NCBI GenBank assembly: GCA_024304985.1
Contig: JAMWZC010000003.1
Coordinates: 479,624 to 543,623, forward strand
From: Paracoccaceae bacterium
GTDB taxonomy: Bacteria > Pseudomonadota > Alphaproteobacteria > Rhodobacterales > Rhodobacteraceae
Reading direction: 5' to 3'
DNA: 64,000 nucleotides
In this document: positions 44,895-53,737 of the stretch, piece by piece
Position numbering within the stretch: position 1 is the first letter of the stretch
Layout: each line of letters opens with the position of its first letter
The notes under the pieces: model-generated
The model's input: the letters and a program-made list of their open reading frames with translations, nothing else
The model's database searches: none
What the model was told of the DNA's origin: nothing
Position numbers and translations under genes: made by a program

Positions 44895-45020
44895 GTGACC
44901 GAGGACCAGCACCTTGCCTTTGCCGAGGCCGGGGCGCAGATCTCAGACGCCAAGGCGACGGGGGCAGGTTCCTTGTCGCTGCGCGATCTGCACGCGTTTC
45001 CGGGTTGCTGTCCGTGGTAG
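44895..45020 (+). CDS. Very small hypothetical ORF, possible gene fragment
   Basis: Forty-one codons from a GTG two bases after the previous TGA. It reads TEDQHLAFAEAGAQISDAKA near the start and ends HAFPGCCPW. Codon use is like that of neighbours, but there is no strong ribosome site. It may be a remnant of a longer gene that once followed the interrupted one. Confidence 0.3.
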   Translation: MTEDQHLAFAEAGAQISDAKATGAGSLSLRDLHAFPGCCPW

Positions 45021-45095
45021 CACCACACACCATCAAAAACCTACCGCAAAGCATGGCGATCTGCTTATCTGGTGCAAGATAAGGAGGGGATTGCG

Positions 45096-45740
45096 ATGAA
45101 ATGCTTGTCCTTGGCCGCCGTGGCGGCACTGATCCCGATGGCGGCACTGGCATGGGACGAGGCCGATCTGGCCCAACTCATGGCGACCAAATCCTGCGAG
45201 GCCTGCGACCTGTCCGAAGCAGACCTCAGACGCGCCGATCTGGCCGGGGCGGCGCTTTCGGGGTCCAATCTGTCCGGGGCGCGGCTCTGGGCGACCGATC
45301 TTGACGGCGCCGGTCTGGAAGGGGCCAATCTTGCGGGGGCCAACCTTGCCGCGGCCACGCTGACAAAAGCCGATCTGTCAGACGCAAACCTGACCGGGGC
45401 CTATCTGACGACGGCGGACCTCGGCGGTGCCGACATGAGCGGGGCCAACCTCAGCGACGCGGTCCTGACACAAACGAGGCTGGACGCGGCCGATCTGTCC
45501 GGGGCCAATCTGACCGGCGCCTATATGGAGCTGGCCAGTCTTGCAGGAACCAATTTGACAGGCGCGAACCTGACCGGGGTCAACCTCACCTCGGCCAGTC
45601 TGCGCGGGGCCGTGCTGACCGGCGCCATGCTTGAGGGCACGGTCCTTCTTGGGGCGAACCTCGAAGGGGCGTCGCTGGACGGGGCCAAACTGTGCAACAC
45701 TGTCATGCCGGACGGATCACGCAACACAGCCGGGTGTTGA
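45096..45740 (+). CDS. Exported pentapeptide-repeat protein
   Basis: A 214-residue protein. A leader MKCLSLAAVAALIPMAALA is followed by about 30 pentapeptide repeats of the A(D/N)LxG/x type from residue 38 to 200 (LSEADLRRADLAGAALSGSN and on), which would form a right-handed quadrilateral beta-helix. Two Cys pairs lie at its ends (CEACDL near 35; LCNTV...AGC at the C-terminus), perhaps disulfides capping the helix. A strong AAGGAGG lies eight bases before the ATG, so the shorter start is preferred. Role unknown; the gyrase-protecting members of this family are cytosolic, unlike this one. Confidence 0.85.
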   Translation: MKCLSLAAVAALIPMAALAWDEADLAQLMATKSCEACDLSEADLRRADLAGAALSGSNLSGARLWATDLDGAGLEGANLAGANLAAATLTKADLSDANLTGAYLTTADLGGADMSGANLSDAVLTQTRLDAADLSGANLTGAYMELASLAGTNLTGANLTGVNLTSASLRGAVLTGAMLEGTVLLGANLEGASLDGAKLCNTVMPDGSRNTAGC

Positions 45741-45741
45741 G

Positions 45742-45758
45742 CGCGCCAAAGCGGCGCG
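45742..45758 (+). terminator. Stem-loop after the pentapeptide-repeat gene
   Basis: Arms CGCGCC (45742-45747) and GGCGCG (45753-45758) with loop AAAGC, directly after the stop codon. Few T residues follow, so termination is only likely. Confidence 0.4.
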
Positions 45759-45905
45759 GGGCTGCTTTCTGCTCACCTTTGCAACAGGGATGGGCGACAC
45801 CGGCGCGCGGTTCATGCCCCACCCGACTGACTTGCAAGGAACAAAGCCGATAGTTCTGCGTTGGTTCTCCAAGTGATGCTTCAAAAAGCTAAGGGAGGAC
45901 CAGAC

Positions 45906-47483
45906 ATGACCATGACACGACGCAATCTGCTGGAGGCGGTCGGAATGGCCGCAGGGTCGGCGGCAATGTATCACGCGATGGCCACTTTGGGACATGCGCA
46001 GGATTCGACCTACACGGGTCGCGTGGTTCTGGAAGGTGAGCCCAATGGGCGACGCGTCCTTATTCTGGGGGCGGGTCTGGCCGGGCTGACAGCGGCGCTT
46101 GAACTGCGCAGCGCCGGATATGAGGTGCAGGTTCTGGAGTACCGTGAAAAAGCGGGCGGGCGCTGTTGGACCCTGCGTGGCGGTCACACCTATACCGACC
46201 TTGCTGGAGTATCCCAGAAAGTGGCGTTCGAAGAGGGCGGCTACCTGAATCCGGGTCCGTGGCGGATTCCGTACAATCACCATGCCGTTCTGGATTATTG
46301 CAAAAGGCTCGGGGTGAAACTGGAACCGTTCATCCAGAAGAACCACAACGCCTATCTTCATCGCAGTGAGGCATTCGACGGCAAGCCACAGCGTTTCCGG
46401 CACATCGCGACAGACTATCGTGGGCATATCGCCGAACTGTTGGCCAAGGCCACCGACCAAGGCAAGCTCGATGCAGAGGTCACCGAAAGTGACAGGGTCA
46501 AGCTGCTGGAATCGTTGCGTTCCTATGGCATCCTGAACGATCAGAATGCCTATGTCTCCAGTGACGCGACCAGCGAGTACCGCGGGTATGAGCGCGAAGC
46601 GGGGGGTGGACGCGACGGGGCCCCAACCCCGTCATCGCCGCTGGACATGACAGAGCTGCTACAGTCCGACCTGTGGACATGGCTGAGCGATCCGGAAAGC
46701 GTCCATCACCAAAGCGCCATCTTTCAGCCGGTCGGCGGCATGGACATGATCGCGCAGGCCTTTGCGCGCGAGGTGGGTGACGTGATCACCTACAACGCCA
46801 AAGTCATCTCGATGCTTCAGGACGACAGCGGCGTCACTGTCCGCTACGAGGACGCGCAGCAAGGCGGCGACCCGATCGAGGTGACCGCCGACTGGTGCGT
46901 CTGCACGATCCCCTTCTCGATCCTCGGCCAGATCGAACACAACCTGTCGTCAGACAAGACCTATGCCATCGACACCATGTATTATGAAGGATCGGTCAAG
47001 TTCGGCCTCGAATTCAACCGCCGTTTCTGGGAAGAGGACGAGCACATCTTTGGCGGCATCTCCTATACCGATCTGCCCATCGCCCTGATCAGTTACCCCT
47101 CCTACGACTATCTGAGCGCCGGGAAAGGCGTGCTGCTGGGCGGCTATGTCTGGGGCGCTGATGCCTATCAGTTCAACGCCATGCAGCCTGACGAAGCGGT
47201 GAAATGGGCCGTCGAATACGGCTCACGCCTTCATCCGCAATATGCGGATGAGTTTGCAGGGGGCGTCTGCGTCAGTTGGCACAAGGTGCCTTGGGTGCTG
47301 GGCTGCTATGGTATCTGGCAGGACAAGGACCGCGACTACACCGCTGCGGTCACCATGGAAGAGGGCGACCGTATCGTCCTTGCGGGCGAACAGCTGTCGT
47401 ATCTGCCAGCCTGGCAGGAGGGCGCGATCCTCTCTGCCCTTGATGCGATCCAACAGCTCCACGAGCACGCGACCAACCGCTGA
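45906..47483 (+). CDS. Tat-exported flavin amine oxidase/dehydrogenase (flavin monoamine oxidase family)
   Basis: A 525-residue flavoprotein. TMTRRNLLEAVGMAAGSA is a twin-arginine leader ending near GHAQD. The FAD motif RVLILGAGLAGLTAALELRS follows, then EYREKAGGRCWT and the C-terminal VLAGEQLSYLPAWQEGAILSALDAI that closes the flavin site. It would oxidise an amine or amino acid to an imine in the periplasm. It is 14 bases ahead of a cytochrome c gene and then an exported RidA, which suggests a dehydrogenase using cytochrome c, as described for NicA2 and CycN. GGGAGG lies seven bases upstream. Confidence 0.85.
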   Translation: MTMTRRNLLEAVGMAAGSAAMYHAMATLGHAQDSTYTGRVVLEGEPNGRRVLILGAGLAGLTAALELRSAGYEVQVLEYREKAGGRCWTLRGGHTYTDLAGVSQKVAFEEGGYLNPGPWRIPYNHHAVLDYCKRLGVKLEPFIQKNHNAYLHRSEAFDGKPQRFRHIATDYRGHIAELLAKATDQGKLDAEVTESDRVKLLESLRSYGILNDQNAYVSSDATSEYRGYEREAGGGRDGAPTPSSPLDMTELLQSDLWTWLSDPESVHHQSAIFQPVGGMDMIAQAFAREVGDVITYNAKVISMLQDDSGVTVRYEDAQQGGDPIEVTADWCVCTIPFSILGQIEHNLSSDKTYAIDTMYYEGSVKFGLEFNRRFWEEDEHIFGGISYTDLPIALISYPSYDYLSAGKGVLLGGYVWGADAYQFNAMQPDEAVKWAVEYGSRLHPQYADEFAGGVCVSWHKVPWVLGCYGIWQDKDRDYTAAVTMEEGDRIVLAGEQLSYLPAWQEGAILSALDAIQQLHEHATNR

Positions 47484-47497
47484 TCAGGAGAACCGAC

Positions 47498-47971
47498 ATG
47501 ACAACGATAGCAAAAACACTCGTGGCAAGCGCCGCTGCCATCTGTCTTGGCCTCAGCGCCCAGGCACAGTCCAGCGCGGCTGATCCGGATGAAACCCAAA
47601 CATCGGATTTCCGGACCTTCGAACCGACAGGAGCGGAATGGGAAAGATTCCGGTCCTCGGGCGAGATCACCCAAGAGGGGGGTGAGGCCGTCTATAATGC
47701 GGTTTGCGCAGGTTGCCACATGCCGATGGGGCAAGGCGCTGTGGGTGCCGGGGCTTACCCCGCGCTTGCCGACAACGCGTTGCTGGCCGATCCGTCCTAT
47801 CCCATCTACCTTATCCTGAATGGACAAAAGGCCATGCCGCCTTTTGGTGGGTTGCTGGACGATCAACAGATCGCCGATGTCGTGAATTACATCCGGTCCA
47901 GTTTCGGTAATGATTTCATCGCCGAATACGGCGAAGCGACTGCCGAAGACATCGAGGAGTCACGCCCATGA
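47498..47971 (+). CDS. Exported monohaem cytochrome c
   Basis: A 157-residue periplasmic cytochrome. Leader MTTIAKTLVASAAAICLGLSAQAQ; haem motif CAGCH at 70-74; probable sixth ligand Met in KAMPPFGGLLDDQQIADVVNYIRSSF, the class I C-terminal helix. It lies between the amine oxidase and RidA genes and overlaps RidA by four bases. I infer that it accepts electrons from the flavoprotein and passes them to a terminal oxidase. Confidence 0.88.
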   Translation: MTTIAKTLVASAAAICLGLSAQAQSSAADPDETQTSDFRTFEPTGAEWERFRSSGEITQEGGEAVYNAVCAGCHMPMGQGAVGAGAYPALADNALLADPSYPIYLILNGQKAMPPFGGLLDDQQIADVVNYIRSSFGNDFIAEYGEATAEDIEESRP

Positions 47972-48477
47972 CCATCTGTGTCCCAAAGCGCTGCGCGATT
48001 GCGCTGGCCCTTCTCTTGGGCGCGACGACGGCCCACGCACAGGAGGTCGTCAGACACGCCATTCCCGGCTCGAACTTCCCGATCGCGCGCGCGGTCGAGG
48101 TCCCGGGCGATGCGACCGTCGTCTACCTGAGCGGTGCCGTGCCGTCTGTCATCGACACAAGCGCCGCAGAAGGCTCGGTCGATGCCTATGGCGACACAAA
48201 GGCGCAGACAGTGTCCGTCCTGACATCTATCCAAGACACCCTGTCCGATCTGGATCTTGAAATAGGCGACATTTACAAGATGCAGGTGTTTCTTGTGGCC
48301 CCGGACGGGTCCGACAGTATGGATTTTGCAGGGTTCATGGACGGATATACCCAGTTCTTCGGCACAGCGGATCAACCGCGCCTTCCGGTTCGGTCCGTCT
48401 TTGAAGTCGCAGGCTTGGCAAACCCCGCCTGGTTGGTCGAGATCGAAGTAACAGCCATTCGACCACCTGGCGAATGA
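47968..48477 (+). CDS. Exported RidA-family imine/enamine deaminase-like protein
   Basis: A 169-residue protein with a Sec leader (CAIALALLLGATTAHAQ) on a RidA fold. Recognisable: FPIARAVEVPGDATVVYLSGAVPS, TKAQTVSVLTSIQDTLSDLDLEIGDIYKMQVFLV, and PVRSVFEVAGLANPAWLVEIEVTAI. The catalytic Arg of RidA (in the PxRxxxxV region) corresponds to PVRSVFEV. RidA hydrolyses imines made by flavoenzymes; an exported form matches an exported amine oxidase. Its ATG overlaps the cytochrome stop. Confidence 0.85.
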   Translation: MTICVPKRCAIALALLLGATTAHAQEVVRHAIPGSNFPIARAVEVPGDATVVYLSGAVPSVIDTSAAEGSVDAYGDTKAQTVSVLTSIQDTLSDLDLEIGDIYKMQVFLVAPDGSDSMDFAGFMDGYTQFFGTADQPRLPVRSVFEVAGLANPAWLVEIEVTAIRPPGE

Positions 48478-48866
48478 TGACAGGCCAGCGGACGCGGGGA
48501 GTATTCCCGCGCTCTGATGTGGCACGGCTCTGAACGACAAGCCGGAGACTGGAGCACCCTCGCACTCTGACCCTGATCGCCGTGCAGCACTGCTGTCGGT
48601 GACGGTGGTCAGGGTGCGCGCGGCTTTGGCGCTTGCGCCACCTATCCAGCCAAAGACCGAGTTTCCGCGCACGCCGCAGGACACAGCAGCGATCCGCATC
48701 TTGATGGATCAAAGATCATCCATTGCCATGAAAATTCTTCAAAAGCGCGGCCCAGATGGAACCGTTTTCATCGGCATGTGTTTTGAACCGGGTCGTAAGT
48801 GACCTGAGCGCAATGTGGCGTTTCCTTATCGTCAACCGAGCAAGGCCAATAGCGGAGGTCCCGTTC
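48478..48866. other. Intergenic region with a terminator-like hairpin
   Basis: About 390 bases after RidA. Near its start lies a stem CGCGGGGA (48493-48500)/TTCCCGCG (48504-48511) with one mismatch, likely ending the amine-oxidation operon. A plus-strand frame of 67 codons from 48599 shows no recognisable protein. The last part is the leader of the small gene at 48867, with GGAGG eight bases ahead of its ATG. Confidence 0.45.
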
Positions 48867-49094
48867 ATGAACAAAGTGATGAGCGCCCCGTCCACGCGGC
48901 ACAGCCGTCAGACAAACCCTATCTGTGAGGAGCTTTCTCTGGAGCAAGCTCGGAACATTGTGGCCGATCTGGAGCATGTTTCGCGGGAAACCCTGATCGA
49001 CGCTTGCCGGGTCATCGAGCGCCATGGAACGGTGTCCGAGCGCGCGGATTTCCGGGCCTTGCGCAGGGTGATTGAAACGCAGGGGGGCTGGTAA
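48867..49094 (+). CDS. Small conserved protein, paralogue of the product at 50822-51046
   Basis: A 75-residue soluble protein. The core (SLEQARNIVADLEHVSRET, then ACRVIERHGTVSERADFRALR) matches the second small protein at 50822, so they are paralogues; the same GCGGAGG leader precedes both. Helical, charged; no known domain recognised. They flank the histidine kinase, which hints at a shared regulatory role, but no function can be proven from sequence. Confidence 0.65.
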   Translation: MNKVMSAPSTRHSRQTNPICEELSLEQARNIVADLEHVSRETLIDACRVIERHGTVSERADFRALRRVIETQGGW

Positions 49095-49434
49095 GGCCCT
49101 TCTTTCAGCTGCGGACAACCTCAGGAAAATCAGCGGATAGCTGGTCGATCCACGGGCCCACACGACAGATCTGGATGGATGCAACCCTGCGCAAGCTGCG
49201 CGCCCGATGCGGTTCACGTCACGTTGACGGGACCATGCTCCCACGCCGAGCCTTTTGCCGACAAAGGACTTGCAACTCCGTCGGATTAGTATACCTCCCG
49301 CCCAAACACTACTTTCAAATGTAGGTTTTAGTCACGGCGTCAGACCACAGCCGTGCAGTTTTCCCTCTCATGGAACACAGGGCGCTCAGTTTTGCTCCCC
49401 AGAACCGCTTTCACACGTTGATCGATACTGGAGA

Positions 49435-50688
49435 ATGAGCCGGATCATGGCCAAGAAGAACTATTCAATTGCAGCATTGGGGCTGGTCAACAACGGCACC
49501 GATCACCTGCTGTCGAACATCACGCATCTCGCTTCGCGCATGTTGAACGCCCCCGTTTCTCTTGTGTCCATCATCCAGACCGACCTTCATCGGCAGTATA
49601 TTTCTGCTGGATGTGGCATCCCTCTCGAAAATGAAGACGAGCGCCAGGCCCCGTTGGAACAATCTGTCTGCAAGATGGTGTTCGATCAGAAAAGCCCGCT
49701 TGTCATCGTTGATCTGCTCAAGGACGAACGCACCAAACATATGGAGACGGTGCAGCACTTCGGTTTTCGATCCTATATCGGCGTGCCGATCCACGGGGTA
49801 TATGGGAAAGTCATCGGCGCATTGTGCTGTATCAAGACCAAACCCTATGCCTGGGCACCTTCGGATGTGGAAGCGTTGGAGCGTTTCGCGCTTGAGATCG
49901 ACGATATTGTCAGATCACGGGCGCGCGAAATCGACCTTGAAACGACAAACAGCAGATTGAAGAAACTGCTGGCAGCACGAAGCAGCTTCACGTCCCATCT
50001 GAGCCATGAAATCAGAACACCGCTGACGGGGTTGGTCGGTTCCATCCGCTTGCTCAACAGCATGAATCTGGATGGAAAAGCGGGTGAACTGGTGCAAGTG
50101 CTCAACCGATCCTCGACCAATCTGCTGGAGATCGTCAACGATACGCTGGAATATGCAAAACTGGACTCCGGGCACTTCAAGGTCACGACGGAACCCTGTG
50201 ATCTGGGACAGCTGGCGCGTGATATCGCGGCGACCTACCGCGCCATCGCAGATGAAAAGGGACTGACCATCCGGATTGATGATCAGATGGCAGGGTTGAT
50301 CTTCCTTACGGACCGACGCTCCTTGCACTCGGTCATCCAGAACCTGTTCAACAACGCCATCAAGTTCACCGAGGCAGGCAGCGCCGAAATCGCCCTGTCG
50401 ACCGATGGGGCGGGTGTCGTGACCATAAAGGTGATCGACACGGGCATCGGCATCGACAAAGCCTCTCTCGCGACCATCTTCGAAGAGTTCCAACAAGCCA
50501 ATCCGCGTATTGCGCGCAAATATGGCGGCACCGGCCTTGGCATGGCGATCGTCAAAAGTCTGGTCGAGGTGATGGGCGGCGAGATCAACATCACAAGTGA
50601 TCTGGGCCAGGGCACGACTTTCACGGTCACATTGCCCCTGGAATCCGTCGGCACAGTTGGCGTTCAAGGTGACAGTCGGGTTGGATGA
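49435..50688 (+). CDS. GAF-domain sensor histidine kinase, soluble
   Basis: About 417 residues without membrane helices. GAF domain about residues 20-170 (NAPVSLVSIIQTDLHRQYISAGC; VIGALCCIKTKPYAW); short coiled coil; HisKA with phospho-acceptor His in FTSHLSHEIRTPLTG (about 186); HATPase with N-box NLFNNAIKFT, G1 DTGIGID and G2 GGTGLGMAIVKSLVEVMGG. No receiver or response regulator lies next to it, so it is an orphan kinase. A longer frame opens at 49255 but the segment before 49435 is not conserved-looking. ATGs at 49435 and 49447 compete. Confidence 0.85.
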   Translation: MSRIMAKKNYSIAALGLVNNGTDHLLSNITHLASRMLNAPVSLVSIIQTDLHRQYISAGCGIPLENEDERQAPLEQSVCKMVFDQKSPLVIVDLLKDERTKHMETVQHFGFRSYIGVPIHGVYGKVIGALCCIKTKPYAWAPSDVEALERFALEIDDIVRSRAREIDLETTNSRLKKLLAARSSFTSHLSHEIRTPLTGLVGSIRLLNSMNLDGKAGELVQVLNRSSTNLLEIVNDTLEYAKLDSGHFKVTTEPCDLGQLARDIAATYRAIADEKGLTIRIDDQMAGLIFLTDRRSLHSVIQNLFNNAIKFTEAGSAEIALSTDGAGVVTIKVIDTGIGIDKASLATIFEEFQQANPRIARKYGGTGLGMAIVKSLVEVMGGEINITSDLGQGTTFTVTLPLESVGTVGVQGDSRVG

Positions 50689-50821
50689 ATACGCGCTCCG
50701 CAGAATGGCCGATCCTCCAAGGCTTTCATTATTCTTGCCATAGTCTGATCCAGGTTAGCACCTTCGCAAGCCATTCCATTTTAGATCGACGCAGAAAGTC
50801 TGTTTGGCGGAGGGACCGTGC

Positions 50822-51046
50822 ATGAAGACGTTCATGAGCGCTGCATCCATGCTGAACCGTCGGCAGTCGGATGATTTGCCTGAAACGCTTTCCATCGAAC
50901 AGGCGCGCGACGTCTTGGTGAACCTTGAGCATGTGCCTGAAGTAATCCTGATCCATGCCTGCGAGGTCATCGAGATTCACGGAACGGCCTCCGAAAGAGC
51001 AGATTTTCGGGCTTTGCGCGAAGTGTTCCAGAACCGAGGCGACTAG
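50822..51046 (+). CDS. Small conserved protein, paralogue of the product at 48867-49094
   Basis: A 74-residue soluble protein related to the one upstream of the kinase. Identical or nearly identical positions include EQAR, LEHV, AC-VIE-HGT-SERADFRALR. A strong GGAGG lies eight bases before the ATG. No known domain recognised. Same-strand arrangement small protein - kinase - small protein suggests duplication around the kinase gene. Confidence 0.65.
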   Translation: MKTFMSAASMLNRRQSDDLPETLSIEQARDVLVNLEHVPEVILIHACEVIEIHGTASERADFRALREVFQNRGD

Positions 51047-51231
51047 CCGATCCACTTGCGTCACCTTCAAACGGCCGTTCACCTGCTGGCCCGGTAGCGT
51101 CCCCGTGATGGACCCCTTGGCCGACCACGCAGCCTGGCGCTCTGCATCACAAGCAAGGGCGCGCGGGGATGGAGGGGCCGCAAAATCCTGCGTCATCGGT
51201 CAGGCAGGAACAAGCCACAGGAGGGTGCAAT

Positions 51232-51438
51232 GTGAAAAACAGCAGGTGCTACCATGTCTTGAAGTGGATTGACGCAAATCGGGTCCCTGAACTGGCATTT
51301 CTGGCGGTCGGGTCTTTTGGCGTCATCCTTGCATTTGGATATCTGGCCGCAGCGGTTTCGATGCTGATACTGACCAAGCCCCTGATCGCGCTCTTATGTG
51401 CGATGATCATCCTTCTGCTTGTCCTTCTGCGTCGCTAG
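51232..51438 (+). CDS. Small membrane protein
   Basis: A 68-residue protein from a GTG start with AGGAGGG about seven bases upstream; the nearby ATG is immediately followed by TGA and cannot be the start. A polar N-terminus is followed by two hydrophobic helices (LAFLAVGSFGVILAFGYLAA; SMLILTKPLIALLCAMIILL) and ends LRR. No family recognised. Confidence 0.55.
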   Translation: MKNSRCYHVLKWIDANRVPELAFLAVGSFGVILAFGYLAAAVSMLILTKPLIALLCAMIILLLVLLRR

Positions 51439-51632
51439 AACACCTTTTCGATCCGCCACGTTCAACAGAACCAGGATTGCGCGAACGCGGATCGGCGCGA
51501 CGCAGGCATCGCAAAGCATGCCCTCGGGGCAAACGCACTTTGGGGCTGATGTCCTGATTACCGAAGGCGACTGTGCGATCACGCGCACATCATCGGACGC
51601 GCGTCGGTCCGTGATGTTGCGCGGCGGGATGA

Positions 51633-52013
51633 CTATTTGTTTCTTGCCTTGCGATTGGCATAGCGCCGGTCGCGTTCCGCTTTCTGGGCGGCCATATCTT
51701 CGATGACGCGGCTGACACTGTCTTTCTGACCCTGTTCACGCGCGGCCTCTTCTGTCTTGAGTGCAGCAGCGGCCTCGGCCTCCTGAAGCGCCGCGGCAGC
51801 GTCAAGGCGGTCTTGAGCCTCGCGCTTTTCCGTCTCGCGCGCGGCACGGCGCTCCTGCTTGGCTACGGCCGCTGCAAGGCGCTCTTCCTCACGCGCCAGA
51901 CGCGTGGGTTCAGCCGCTTCTTTCGCCGCGCGATGCGCTTCGAGACGTGCGGCAATGGCATCGGCGGCGGCGGTCCGGCGTTGGGTATGGTCGTTATCTT
52001 TGACGTTTCTCAT
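51633..52013 (-). CDS. Charged coiled-coil protein, DUF6481-like
   Basis: A 126-residue protein almost wholly made of Ala, Glu, Arg and Lys, predicted as one long helix or coiled coil (AARLEAHRAAKEAAEPTRLA and on), ending ERDRRYANRKARNK. The N-terminal KDNDHTQRRTAAADA and C-terminal YANRKARNK agree with my memory of DUF6481 proteins of alphaproteobacteria. Function unknown. No strong ribosome site. Confidence 0.65.
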   Translation of the reverse strand: MRNVKDNDHTQRRTAAADAIAARLEAHRAAKEAAEPTRLAREEERLAAAVAKQERRAARETEKREAQDRLDAAAALQEAEAAAALKTEEAAREQGQKDSVSRVIEDMAAQKAERDRRYANRKARNK

Positions 52014-52448
52014 ATCAATGTTCCGTAGAAAGTGTCGTCGCCTGACAGGTCAGGCCGTATGACTTGTTTCAAGAGCAAGAGGGCGATGGCCCCTTTGCGC
52101 GATATTTCAGGCCTTGTCCAAGGCGGGCGTGATGCGCCGTGATCCCCTCTCCTCGCAGGCCTGAAGGACGGGGTCAATGTGCCGAAGTGACCAAGGTCAC
52201 GACAAACCGCCAAGCTTGGTGACCGCGCAAGGCCCGCGTTTGAACACAGACCTGCGACACTGGCGACGTTGAGTTTGTAAAAATATACTATAGAATAACC
52301 TTTTAATGGATCCACGCAGGATACAAAGCCATCTGCGTGACCAGTTACAGAACGAAAGACCGACATTCCCCGCGCAACACTTCCGAAGCGGGCCAATCCA
52401 CGTAGATTGCTCAGCCAATCTCGATGCAACCCCCACGAAAGGCAGCGC
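52014..52448. other. Intergenic region, AT-rich promoter-like segment and dyad
   Basis: About 435 bases between divergent genes. A perfect 6+2+6 dyad GTGACCAAGGTCAC lies at 52187-52200. Further on, an AT-rich run (52269-52310, containing TTGAGT and TATAGA at a short spacing) could be a promoter for the small ORF at 52449. No gene seen. Confidence 0.4.
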
Positions 52449-52571
52449 ATGAAAAAGATTGATGTGGAAAAAGACTACAAACGCTCGAAATTTCTGATCG
52501 TCGCAATGGTGGTGCAGGTCATCGTTGTGCTTGTGGTGATGCTTATCTACTTCGCATGGCTCCGGGCATGA
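52449..52571 (+). CDS. Single-span small membrane protein
   Basis: Forty residues: charged start MKKIDVEKDYKRSK followed by one hydrophobic helix (FLIVAMVVQVIVVLVVMLIY) and FAWLRA. AAAGG lies six bases ahead of the ATG. Lysine-rich N-terminus then a helix would place the N-terminus in the cytosol. No family recognised; size and the good leader make it a plausible real small protein. Confidence 0.5.
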   Translation: MKKIDVEKDYKRSKFLIVAMVVQVIVVLVVMLIYFAWLRA

Positions 52572-52722
52572 TGTCACGCGCGCCCCACAGCGCATAATCA
52601 ACACCCCGAGAAACTCACCCTGCCCGCAGTTTGCAGGAAGATGCCGACGAGGTGACTGCCTCTACCGGCCCAAAAAGGGAAAGTCCTCGCCAAAGGCGCG
52701 GCAGATGGCTTAGTCATGGGAC

Positions 52723-53496
52723 ATGAAGACTTTGCATCACGCCATCCGCCTTCTCTATACAGGACGAGGCCAGACGGCACGGTGGTTCCGCTACGCGTTG
52801 GTCAGCTTTGACACGCTGACGATTGTTTACTTCATCATCAGCATCACGTGGCCGCAAACCGGGCTGCTCAGTGCTATCGACACCGCTCTCGGCATCCTGA
52901 TCCTTCTGGATCTTGCAGCACGTTTCTGGATCTCGGAGGACCGTCGGAAAGAATGCCTGCGCCTCTACACGATTGCCGATCTTCTTGTGGTGGCCTCGCT
53001 TCTCCTCGCGCCGATTTTCACCGATGACCTCGCTTTTCTGCGTGTCCTTCGGGGTTTGCGGCTGATCCACTCCTACCACCTGATCCGTGATCTGCGGTGC
53101 GACAGTCGGTTTTTCCGGCTGCATGAGGATGCAATCCTCGCGGCGGTGAACCTTTTTGTCTTCATTTTCGTCATGGCGTCGCTGGTCTTTGTTGTCGCAT
53201 TCGGGAACGCGGCAGGCACCGAAGCCTATGTCGACGCCCTCTATTTCACGGTATCCACACTGACGACGACAGGTTTTGGCGACATCACGCTCACCACACC
53301 GGGGGGCAAGCTGTTGACCGTCTTCATCATGGTCGTCGGCGTGGGACTTTTCCTGCAACTGGCGCGGGCCATCTTCCAACCCTCCAAGGTGCGCCACACC
53401 TGCCCGGAGTGCGGCCTGAACCGGCATGATCTCGATGCAATCCACTGCAAGCATTGCGGCGAACCACTGAAGATCGAGACCGAAGGCAGCACCTGA
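52723..53496 (+). CDS. Voltage-sensor-type potassium channel with C-terminal zinc ribbon
   Basis: A 257-residue channel subunit with six helices. S4 is LAFLRVLRGLRLIHSYHLIR (104-122), with Arg at 107, 110 and 113 on one face. The selectivity filter is TTTGFGD (181-187) between S5 and S6. After S6 (to about 218) follows a four-Cys ribbon, CPEC (227-230) and CKHC (242-245). Gating by metal or redox is conceivable. Weak ribosome site. The protein is a tetrameric inner-membrane channel by family; the Cys ribbon as a C-terminal domain is unusual to me. Confidence 0.85.
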   Translation: MKTLHHAIRLLYTGRGQTARWFRYALVSFDTLTIVYFIISITWPQTGLLSAIDTALGILILLDLAARFWISEDRRKECLRLYTIADLLVVASLLLAPIFTDDLAFLRVLRGLRLIHSYHLIRDLRCDSRFFRLHEDAILAAVNLFVFIFVMASLVFVVAFGNAAGTEAYVDALYFTVSTLTTTGFGDITLTTPGGKLLTVFIMVVGVGLFLQLARAIFQPSKVRHTCPECGLNRHDLDAIHCKHCGEPLKIETEGST

Positions 53497-53737
53497 TGTG
53501 CGGACCAAAGGCGAACGCCCCAGGAGCTTGCAAAGACAGATTCCAATCTGCCGGACGGCCCGTCACCATCGGATAGTTTCGCCACCCTCTCATGAAAAGT
53601 AGCCCGACTTTAGCCTGAACCGAAGTTTGCAATGTGCAAGTGGCGGAGGGAACGGGACCGGGATCCAACGTTCTCCAAGTCTGACCCGCCGGCAGCAACA
53701 CTGGCATTGTCCGGAAAATTTTCATCTAAACAATGGT

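Noticed and set aside
45096..45740. CRISPR-like or tandem DNA repeat
   Set aside because: The periodicity comes from pentapeptide codons in a real gene and not from exact DNA repeats with spacers.
48599..48802. Plus-strand 67-codon frame after RidA
   Set aside because: No ribosome site and no resemblance to known proteins; the region reads as a terminator plus leader.
51394..51588. Minus-strand 64-codon frame with several Cys
   Set aside because: No ribosome site, no family resemblance and it overlaps the end of the small membrane protein gene.
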